From NCBI GenBank assembly GCA_028274925.1, contig JAQCNR010000497.1, forward strand, positions 1-5,442: a stretch of 5,442 bases of DNA, written 5' to 3'. Positions 1-5,403 of the stretch are shown here, in pieces. The first letter of the stretch is position 1; each line of letters begins with the position of its first letter. The position numbers were made by a program, and so were the translations under genes. This DNA comes from Halovenus sp. GTDB taxonomy: Archaea > Halobacteriota > Halobacteria > Halobacteriales > Haloarculaceae. The notes below the pieces were generated by a model, which saw nothing but the letters and a program-made list of their open reading frames with translations, made no database searches and was not told where the DNA came from.

Positions 1-131
1 AGTCAGCGCTCGAACACGGCTCCGGTGCTGGCCTCTGGATGGTCGACCGCGTCGTCGAGTACTCGAACGCGACTATCGAGTTCAATACCGACGACGGGAC
101 GACCGTTCGGCTCCGGTTCGACCCCGCCTAG
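1..131 (+). CDS. C-terminal end of a histidine kinase (partial, 5' end outside the window)
   Basis: Reading from position 3 there are 42 open codons ending in TAG at 129-131. The translated end contains EHGSGAGLWMVDRVVEY, which matches the GxGxGL nucleotide-binding box (G2 box) of the HATPase_c domain of histidine kinases. It is followed by a strand-turn-strand (ATIEFNTDDGTTVRLRF) typical of the last two beta strands of that fold. Haloarchaeal PAS-type kinases commonly end this way, with a short tail after the last strand; this one ends in FDPA. The kinase would use ATP to phosphorylate a His in its upstream dimerisation domain, which is not in the window, so input domains and partner cannot be told. 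The gene converges on folD, and its stop codon overlaps the folD stop by three bases. No terminator-like T run is seen just downstream, so its transcript probably extends into folD antisense sequence. A GHKL ATPase of another kind is less likely but possible from so short a piece. Confidence 0.8.
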   Translation, partial: SALEHGSGAGLWMVDRVVEYSNATIEFNTDDGTTVRLRFDPA

Positions 132-1021
132 GGGAGTTCAACGTCGACGCCGGAGTAGCGACTCGCCGCTTTGACAGTGTTGTACAACAGCATCGCCCGT
201 GTCATCGGCCCAACGCCGCCGGGAACCGGCGTGATTGCGCTGGCTTTCTCGCTGGCGCTCTCGAAGTCGACGTCACCGACGAGTTCGTACCCCTTCTCGG
301 TGTCAGCGTCGACACGGTTGATACCCACATCGATGACGACGACGCCCTCTGACAGCATCGAGCCGTCGATGAACTCCGGGACACCCGTCGCGGCGACGAG
401 GATGTCGGCCTGTCGTGTCTTCTCGGCCAAATCGTCCGTCCGAGAGTGACAGATTGTCGTCGTCGCGTTCCCACCGGGCGCTTTCTGGATGAACAGATTC
501 GCCATCGGTTTACCGACGATTCGTGAGCGGCCAACGACGACGGCGTCTTTTCCTTCGGTGTCGATTCCTTCGGCTTCCAGCAGTTTCTGGATGCCGTGGG
601 GTGTGCAGGGCTTGTACCGCGGATAGCCGGCGACAAGCCGACCAACGTTTGCGGGGTGGAAGCCGTCGACATCTTTCTCGGGGTCGATTCGTTCGAGCAC
701 CTCGCGGTAATCGACGTGGTCGGGCACCGGTGACTGGACGAGAATTCCGTCAACGTCGTCCTCGTCGTTCAACTCCGCGATGGTATCGAACAACTCCTCG
801 GCCGGTTCGTCGACGCCGATTTCGATATCTCGAGCGTTGATGCCGAGTTCTTCGCAGTCGTTCTGCTTCATCGAAACGTACGTTTCACTCGCGGGGTCTG
901 GACTCATCAGGACAGTCGCCAGTGTTGGCCGGTGGTCGGCGTCGGCGAGGCTGTCGACAGCCGACTGCAGTTCTGCGCGCAGGTCGGCGGCGACGGCCTC
1001 ACCATCAATCAGGTCGCTCAT
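128..1021 (-). CDS. folD: FolD, bifunctional methylenetetrahydrofolate dehydrogenase / methenyltetrahydrofolate cyclohydrolase
   Basis: This 297-residue cytoplasmic enzyme oxidises 5,10-methylene-THF to 5,10-methenyl-THF with NAD(P)+ and hydrolyses that to 10-formyl-THF, supplying one-carbon units for purine synthesis. The length fits the family. Visible hallmarks are the catalytic Y-x3-K motif (Y48, K52 in ETYVSMKQ), GILVQSPVP at 92-100 with the conserved Gln, KDVDGFHPANVGRL at 116-129 with the conserved Asp, a Rossmann cofactor loop GRSRIVGKP at 164-172, DVGINRV at 231-237, and the C-terminal signature PGGVGPMT at 268-275. I chose the ATG at 1021 because MSDLIDGEAVAADL aligns with where FolD proteins normally begin. 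An in-frame ATG at 1090 would add 23 non-conserved residues and lies at or just upstream of the transcription start predicted from the TATA-like element at 1109-1116. No Shine-Dalgarno is seen. The gene stands alone, convergent with the kinase and divergent from the Bat-like regulator. Confidence 0.97.
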   Translation of the reverse strand: MSDLIDGEAVAADLRAELQSAVDSLADADHRPTLATVLMSPDPASETYVSMKQNDCEELGINARDIEIGVDEPAEELFDTIAELNDEDDVDGILVQSPVPDHVDYREVLERIDPEKDVDGFHPANVGRLVAGYPRYKPCTPHGIQKLLEAEGIDTEGKDAVVVGRSRIVGKPMANLFIQKAPGGNATTTICHSRTDDLAEKTRQADILVAATGVPEFIDGSMLSEGVVVIDVGINRVDADTEKGYELVGDVDFESASEKASAITPVPGGVGPMTRAMLLYNTVKAASRYSGVDVELP

Positions 1022-1108
1022 ATCGAATACAGCGGTGGCCCCAGTCTTGAACGTCTCGGATTCTCCCGTGCTCTGTGCTTCGAGCCCCATCTCGTGGTGA
1101 CAGTTACA

Positions 1109-1116
1109 CTTTTATG
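1109..1116 (-). promoter_or_regulatory. Candidate TATA box for folD
   Basis: Read on the minus strand this is CATAAAAG, the most A/T-rich run in the divergent region. Archaeal TATA boxes sit about 26 bp before the transcription start. Its centre near 1112 therefore predicts a start near 1086, giving a leader of about 65 nt before the preferred folD ATG at 1021 and leaving the alternative ATG at 1090 at or outside the transcript. Seen: the A/T-rich element and spacing. Inferred: promoter function. Confidence 0.45.
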
Positions 1117-1138
1117 TAGTTGCGGGGCATAGCATATC
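1111..1138 (+). promoter_or_regulatory. Candidate promoter region for the Bat-like regulator
   Basis: Two plus-strand TATA-like elements are visible: TTTATG at 1111-1116 (predicted start near 1139) and GCATAT at 1132-1137 (predicted start near 1161). The second would give a leader of about 27 nt to the ATG at 1188. It would also put the transcript start only a few bases ahead of the GTG at 1167, so it does not by itself settle the start codon. The first overlaps the folD element read on the other strand, so the two divergent genes may share one A/T-rich core. No clear Shine-Dalgarno precedes either start. Confidence 0.3.
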
Positions 1139-1187
1139 TCTAGCAATACCACTCACCGCTTGTGGTGTGCTGGGGGTTGTCCACGGC

Positions 1188-4100
1188 ATGCATGCATCGA
1201 CAGAGGCCGCGACAGTCGCATACGTGACAGCAACAGCGTCGCCAGCCGAGTTCGAGTTCGACGCGACGACAGTGACGCTCCCAGCCGACCCCGATGACAT
1301 CCACACACAACTTCCAGCAGAGTTGACCTGCGTGCTCCTCGCCGCCGACATTCCGACTGAACGGCGGCTTGCAACACTGCGGGCGATCCAACGCGAGCGT
1401 CAGGACCTCCCAGTGATCGTGTTCACCGACGGTGCTGACGAGCACTTTGCCGACCGACTCTTTCAGGCTGGTGCGACAGACGTGCTCCTCTCGACGGCCC
1501 AGGAGACGCCGCCGTCGCTGCTGCGGCGACGGATTGACGCCGTGAGTGAGGCCGACGCCGCCGAACGACAGCGCCAGTCAGTGCTCGAACGCTACGAGAC
1601 ACTGCTCGACACTGCTGGCGACGCAATCTATCAGGTCGACCTCGACGGCCGCATGATCGAGGCAAATCAGGCCTCCGCAGAGTTGCTCGGCTACGACCGC
1701 GACGACCTTATCGGCACGCACATCTCCGAGTTACTCGACGAGCAGTCCCTCGAGAAAGGTCAGGAACTTGGCCGCAAACAGCTTGCCGGCGACGCCGAGG
1801 ACGTCACGACTATTACCCTCGGGTTCGAGCCCCGTGAGGGGCCGGTAATTCCCTGTCGAGCGCGCATTTCGACGGTTCGAGAGGGTGGCTCTGTCGTTGG
1901 CTGGGTCGGCGTTGCGCGGGACGTGCGCGCCCAGCGCGAACGAGAGGCCGAACTCGAACGGACCCGCGAACTACTGACGAACGCCGAACATCTCGGCGAC
2001 GTTGGTGTCTGGGAAATCGACCCCGAAGCTGACACGTTGTTCTGGTCTGACGGCGCGCGCCGTATCCGCGGTGCGAGTGAGGAACTCGAACCGACGACAG
2101 AGAACGTCCTCGAATTCTACCATCCCGACGACCGCGACCGTATCTCTGAACTTGTTCAGGAGTGTCAGCGCACCGGCGATTCGTTCAGTACGAAAGCACG
2201 AATTATCACCGCCGACGGCGACGAGCGGTGGGTGCACGTGCAGGCTGAGGGCATCGACGCCGGGCGCGACTCCTACAACGTCCGTGGCTACATTCAGGAC
2301 ATTACCGAGCGCGTCGAGCGCGAACAGGAACTGCAGGCCGAGCGGGACCTGATCGAGCAGATTCTCGAAATCAGCCCCATCGGCATCATGTCTATCGACA
2401 CCGACGGCCGAATTGTCCGGGCCAACGAGCAGGCCTCGAACATCTTCGGCGCACCCGAGACGACACTCGAAGGCGCCCACTTCAGCGTCGAGGGTGTCCG
2501 CGTGTTCACACCTGACGGGACCGAACTCGAACCGGACGAGTATCCGGTTCGACGGATTCTCGACGACGGCGAGACGGTCACAGACGAGCGCCTCGTCATC
2601 GAACGACCCGACGGCGAGCGCCGGACAATCGAACTCGACGCGGTCCCACTGCGTGAGGACGGCGAGGTCAGACAGGCAATTCTGACCTTCGACGACGTGG
2701 GCGAGGATGTCGAACGCGAGACGCGACTGACCGAGCAACGGAACGAACTCGCCCAACTCGACCACATCAACCGGATTATCCGCGGCGTCGACCAGGCGCT
2801 GCTGGGTGCCGAGAGCCGCGAAGAAATTGTCGAGGCAGTCTGTGACCACCTCTGCTCGTCGAACCGATACCGCTTCGCTATCGCCGTCGACCTCGTGGAT
2901 GGACGGCTCGAACCGGAGGCGTGGGCCGGCCCCGCCGAGACGTACATCGAGTCGGTCACGCCGACCACCGAAGAGACTGTCGAGAGCTGTGTGGCGACCG
3001 AAGCCATCCGAACCCAGACTGTCTCCGTCCGTCAGAGTATCGCCGACGACGTTGCCGGACCGGGCCAGTGGCAGCAGGCGGCGCTAGACGCCGGTGTCAG
3101 GTCGGTTGTCGGCATCCCAATCGTCTACGAAGGACAGTCCTACGGCGCAATCCTCGTCTACGCGCCGTTCGAGGATTTCGTCACCGAGCGAGAACTCGAC
3201 GTACTCGGCGAACTCGGCGAGACGGTCGGCTACGCAATCGCCGCGGTGCGCCGCCGCGAACGCGAGCAAATCCTCACGTCGCTGTACGAAACGACGCAGG
3301 ACCTGCTGGCCGCCGAAACTGAACAGCAGGTCGCCGATGTCGTTGTCGACGCCGCCAGCGACGTGCTCGAACCGCCGGGTATCGGTATCTTCCTGTTCGA
3401 CGACGAGCGCAACGTGCTCGCGCTCACATCGACTACCGACGAACTGCTCGCGTACTACGGCGACGTGACGGAGTTTGGCCCCAGCCAACCCGACGCGGCC
3501 ACCTGGCAGGCCTACGCGTCGGGCGAGACACAGTTCTATCACGACATCCGAGAATCGGATCACCTCGCCAACCCCGGGACCGACGCCCGGAGCACCCTGT
3601 TGATTCCGCTTGGCGAACACGGTGTGTTCATCGTCTCCTCGCCCAAGCGCGGCGTCTTCAGCGAGGCGAAACGCCGACTCATCGGGCTGCTCGCGACCAC
3701 CACCGAGGCGGCGCTTGACCGTGTCGCCGGCCGCGCCGATATCCGCGAGCGTGACCGCGAACTCGCCGCCCGCGCCGAGCGCGTCGACCAACTCGAACAC
3801 GCACTGGGACTGCTTCGCGGAACAGTCGACCTGCTCGGCGAGGCGAGCACCCGGGCCGAACTCGAACGGCGAGCCTGTGAGCGGATTGCCGACGCTGATG
3901 GGACTGTCTTCGCGTGGATTGGACGTCTTCCGCCGGACGCGGCGACAATCAAACCAACGACGTGGGCCGGGGATGCCGACGGCTACCTCGATAGCGTCTC
4001 ACTGGGCGTCAGCGGCGACGAACCCGCGATTCAGGCTATCACCGCCGGGGAACTCGTCTCCGTTCCCGACCTGACCGACCGGCTGCAATCTCGCGATTGG

Positions 4101-4961
4101 GCACGGGAAGGGACCAACCGGGGTGTCCAGTCTGCTGCAGCCGTCCCGTTGGTCCACGGCGAGACGACCTACGGCGTACTTGCAGTCTACGCCAGCGAAC
4201 CCGAGGCCTTCGAGGAGCCCGTCCGCTCGGTGCTCGACCAACTGGCCCGAACCCTCGCCTACGGCATCAACGCCGTCGAGATGAACCAGGGAGTGTTGGC
4301 CGAACAACTCACCGAACTGGAGGTGGCCATCGAAACGCCCGGCACCTTCCTCAACGCTGTCTCCTCGGCCGCCGGCCAGCCGGTCACCTACCGGGAAATC
4401 ACGCCAGAACCGGGCGGCAGCGCGCGTGTCCTGTTTGCGCTCGATGACCCACCGGTCGACGAAATCATCGCCCTCGAAGAAGAGTTCGTCACTGTCGACT
4501 CGCTGACGCACATCGAACGCGGCGGTGAACACCTGTTCCGGGCGACGCTGTCCGGCCAGACTGTTGCCGCGACGTTGCTCGACTGCGGGGCCATCCCCCG
4601 GAGCGTGGTCGCCGAGGCTGGCGAGACGCGGGCAGTGCTGCGACTCTCCCGAGAAATCGACGTTCGGGTCTTTCTCGAACGCGTTCGCCAGCAGTACCCA
4701 GAAACCGAACTCCTCACCCGGACAGATGTCGAGCGCAGTCAGGCAGAGGCGGCGGCGATGGCGACAGCCATCGAGGAGAAACTCACCGACCGCCAGCGCG
4801 AGGTGCTCGTGACGGCCTACGAGAGTGGCTTTTTCGAGTCGCCGCGGGAGACGACAGGCGAGCAACTGGCCGAACTGCTCGACCTCTCGCAGCCGACGGT
4901 CACTCACCACCTCCGAGAGGCACAGCGCCGACTCTACGCGGCGATGCTGGACAGTGAGTGA
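1188..4961 (+). CDS. Large multi-sensor regulator: degenerate receiver, 3 PAS, 3 GAF, Bat-associated domain and HTH_10 (bacterio-opsin activator family)
   Basis: Predicted soluble one-component regulator of 1257 residues. Numbering from the ATG at 1188: residues 10-118 have a receiver-like alpha/beta fold (VIVFTDG at 76-82, FQAGATDVLL at 92-101) without the usual phospho-acceptor. PAS domains lie at about 131-246 (LLDTAGDAIYQVDLDG), 261-373 (PAS_3-like, ending VRGYIQDITE) and 387-505 (ISPIGIMSIDTDGRIVRAN), joined by charged coiled-coil linkers. GAF domains lie at about 527-687, 694-845 and 873-1029, the first and third alike. Residues 1034-1183 match the GAF/HTH_10-associated domain of Bat proteins. 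Residues 1197-1250 are the HTH_10 DNA-binding domain (LTDRQREVLVTAYESGFF, then LSQPTVTHHLREAQRRL as recognition helix). No transmembrane segment or kinase domain is present. The classical Bat protein is much shorter, with fewer sensor modules. The ligand and target genes cannot be told. An in-frame GTG at 1167 would add seven residues; ATG is the commoner haloarchaeal start. It is divergent from folD. Confidence 0.93.
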   Translation: MHASTEAATVAYVTATASPAEFEFDATTVTLPADPDDIHTQLPAELTCVLLAADIPTERRLATLRAIQRERQDLPVIVFTDGADEHFADRLFQAGATDVLLSTAQETPPSLLRRRIDAVSEADAAERQRQSVLERYETLLDTAGDAIYQVDLDGRMIEANQASAELLGYDRDDLIGTHISELLDEQSLEKGQELGRKQLAGDAEDVTTITLGFEPREGPVIPCRARISTVREGGSVVGWVGVARDVRAQREREAELERTRELLTNAEHLGDVGVWEIDPEADTLFWSDGARRIRGASEELEPTTENVLEFYHPDDRDRISELVQECQRTGDSFSTKARIITADGDERWVHVQAEGIDAGRDSYNVRGYIQDITERVEREQELQAERDLIEQILEISPIGIMSIDTDGRIVRANEQASNIFGAPETTLEGAHFSVEGVRVFTPDGTELEPDEYPVRRILDDGETVTDERLVIERPDGERRTIELDAVPLREDGEVRQAILTFDDVGEDVERETRLTEQRNELAQLDHINRIIRGVDQALLGAESREEIVEAVCDHLCSSNRYRFAIAVDLVDGRLEPEAWAGPAETYIESVTPTTEETVESCVATEAIRTQTVSVRQSIADDVAGPGQWQQAALDAGVRSVVGIPIVYEGQSYGAILVYAPFEDFVTERELDVLGELGETVGYAIAAVRRREREQILTSLYETTQDLLAAETEQQVADVVVDAASDVLEPPGIGIFLFDDERNVLALTSTTDELLAYYGDVTEFGPSQPDAATWQAYASGETQFYHDIRESDHLANPGTDARSTLLIPLGEHGVFIVSSPKRGVFSEAKRRLIGLLATTTEAALDRVAGRADIRERDRELAARAERVDQLEHALGLLRGTVDLLGEASTRAELERRACERIADADGTVFAWIGRLPPDAATIKPTTWAGDADGYLDSVSLGVSGDEPAIQAITAGELVSVPDLTDRLQSRDWAREGTNRGVQSAAAVPLVHGETTYGVLAVYASEPEAFEEPVRSVLDQLARTLAYGINAVEMNQGVLAEQLTELEVAIETPGTFLNAVSSAAGQPVTYREITPEPGGSARVLFALDDPPVDEIIALEEEFVTVDSLTHIERGGEHLFRATLSGQTVAATLLDCGAIPRSVVAEAGETRAVLRLSREIDVRVFLERVRQQYPETELLTRTDVERSQAEAAAMATAIEEKLTDRQREVLVTAYESGFFESPRETTGEQLAELLDLSQPTVTHHLREAQRRLYAAMLDSE

Positions 4962-4990
4962 GCCATTCTCGGCCCTTATCTAGATATTTA

Positions 4991-5010
4991 GCCCCCTTCG
5001 AGACGGGGGT
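4991..5010 (+). terminator. Possible hairpin terminator after the Bat-like gene
   Basis: CCCCC at 4992-4996 can pair with GGGGG at 5005-5009 around an 8-base loop, with an extra G-U pair outside, 30 bp after the stop codon. It is followed by TCTTACATCTTAG, which is only mildly T-rich. Archaeal termination depends mostly on T tracts rather than hairpins, so this may instead be an mRNA 3'-end stabiliser or chance. Confidence 0.3.
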
Positions 5011-5045
5011 CTTACATCTTAGTAATCATCCCTATACTGATACCC

Positions 5046-5055
5046 TGTATACAAT
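5046..5055 (+). promoter_or_regulatory. Candidate TATA box for the intergenic RNA
   Basis: TGTATACAAT sits in a locally A/T-rich patch (about 5010-5060) of an otherwise GC-rich intergenic region. Its centre near 5050 predicts a transcription start near 5076, which is exactly where the first inverted repeat begins (GGCCG at 5076-5080). The A/T-rich patch at 4979-4990 (CTAGATATTTAG nearby) is an alternative core element. Promoter activity is inferred. Confidence 0.3.
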
Positions 5056-5075
5056 GAGATAGCGGTGGTGGTGAC

Positions 5076-5109
5076 GGCCGGTCAGTATCCAACCCCCCGG
5101 ATCGCGGCC
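5076..5109 (+). repeat. Inverted repeat / hairpin 1
   Basis: GGCCG (5076-5080) pairs with CGGCC (5105-5109). After an unequal internal loop, ATCC (5087-5090) pairs with GGAT (5099-5102), leaving the loop AACCCCCC (5091-5098). This is the weakest of the three main hairpins, with nine pairs in two blocks. Confidence 0.45.
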
Positions 5110-5131
5110 AAGCCAACCCAGAGGTGCACGC

Positions 5132-5204
5132 CAGCTCCCGTGTGGCGGGACAACTCATGTGGACATCCCCCCCTTCCCCCCACACACCTCGCCTACGGGA
5201 GCTG
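5132..5204 (+). repeat. Inverted repeat / hairpin 2 (perfect 10-bp arms)
   Basis: CAGCTCCCGT (5132-5141) is the exact reverse complement of ACGGGAGCTG (5195-5204). Inside it, GTGG (5142-5145) pairs with CCAC (5180-5183) and GGG (5147-5149) with CCC (5177-5179), with one bulged C and an unpaired 3' segment 5184-5194. The large terminal loop (5150-5176) holds CATCCCCCCC. The left arm can also form a small local hairpin, TCCCG 5136-5140 with CGGGA 5146-5150 around a 5-base loop, which excludes the long pairing. Confidence 0.65.
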
Positions 5205-5280
5205 TCCGGTGTAGGCATCATCCCCCCGGTGCCTGCCCGGAATCGTATCACCTTGACCCACCGTTTGCGGATCCCCCCCC
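5164..5280 (+). repeat. Repeated CATCCCCCC motif
   Basis: CATCCCCCC occurs at 5164-5172 and 5219-5227, and the variant GATCCCCCC at 5270-5278. Both exact copies fall in predicted hairpin loops. The spacings (55 and 51 bp) are similar but not equal, and the flanks differ, so this is a recurring short motif rather than a tandem repeat. Confidence 0.5.
5205..5241 (+). repeat. Inverted repeat / hairpin 3 (12 pairs, one bulge)
   Basis: TCCGG (5205-5209) pairs with CCGGA (5237-5241). After a single bulged T, GTAGGCA (5211-5217) pairs with TGCCTGC (5230-5236), including one G-U pair. That gives twelve pairs closing a 12-base loop, TCATCCCCCCGG. It starts at the base after hairpin 2 ends, so the two helices could stack coaxially. 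Confidence 0.65.
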
Positions 5281-5320
5281 TCTCCCCACCGTTCGATTTT
5301 CTACCCCCTTTCCCCACTTT

Positions 5321-5337
5321 TCACTGACCCAGAGTGA
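5321..5337. repeat. Short hairpin at the 3' side of the intergenic region
   Basis: TCACT (5321-5325) pairs with AGTGA (5333-5337) around a 7-base loop, GACCCAG. It follows the T run at 5318-5321 and may belong to the end of the candidate RNA, or to the 3' end of the convergent minus-strand gene. The rest of 5338-5403 shows nothing further except a 4-bp hairpin, GAGT/ACTC, at 5384-5395. Confidence 0.25.
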
Positions 5338-5403
5338 CACTGCTGTGGTTGGGCGGCGTTGCTAGACGTGAAACCCTCCCGCAGAGTTACGACTCAACTG
5401 TTG

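Larger units (their letters stand above)
5076..5321 (+). ncRNA. Candidate structured non-coding RNA with C-rich loops
   Basis: No credible protein is encoded here, but the plus strand folds by eye into successive hairpins: 5076-5109, 5132-5204 and 5205-5241, the last two directly adjacent, plus a weak closing helix AATCG 5241-5245 with CGATT 5294-5298. Each predicted loop carries a run of six to eight C (5093-5098, 5167-5173, 5222-5227, 5273-5280). A TATA-like element lies about 26 bp upstream of 5076. T runs at 5297-5300, 5309-5311 and 5318-5321 could end the transcript at about 5300-5321, giving 225-245 nt. It does not show the conserved cores I know for archaeal SRP RNA, RNase P RNA or tRNA. 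Transcription and strand are inferred: a minus-strand RNA with G-rich loops, or a long 3' untranslated region of the Bat-like gene, are alternatives. Confidence 0.33.

Noticed and set aside
1022..1090. N-terminal extension of FolD from the ATG at 1090
   Set aside because: The 23 extra residues are not FolD-like, and the predicted transcription start is at or inside them.
3999..4910. 303-codon open frame on the minus strand inside the regulator gene, plus similar long ones at 1971-2849 and 3084-3800
   Set aside because: They lie wholly antisense to a well-supported multi-domain gene and have no recognisable domain. Long antisense open frames are expected in GC-rich haloarchaeal coding DNA with strong third-position bias.
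5285..5305. Possible tRNA T-loop (GTTCGATT)
   Set aside because: No matching T-stem, acceptor stem or anticodon arm can be drawn on either strand.
5012..5317. 101-codon minus-strand open frame in the intergenic region
   Set aside because: The product is basic and Gly/Arg-rich, unlike acidic haloarchaeal proteins, and it runs through the G homopolymers. No promoter or family is visible.
5076..5321. CRISPR array or transposon ends
   Set aside because: The repeated units are only 9 bases with unequal spacing and unrelated flanks. No target-site duplication, transposase or cas gene is present.
5124..5365. Plus-strand Pro-rich open frames (67 and 68 codons, overlapping in different frames)
   Set aside because: They are translations of the C tracts (Pro repeats) and carry no domain. 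The palindromic structure explains the region better.
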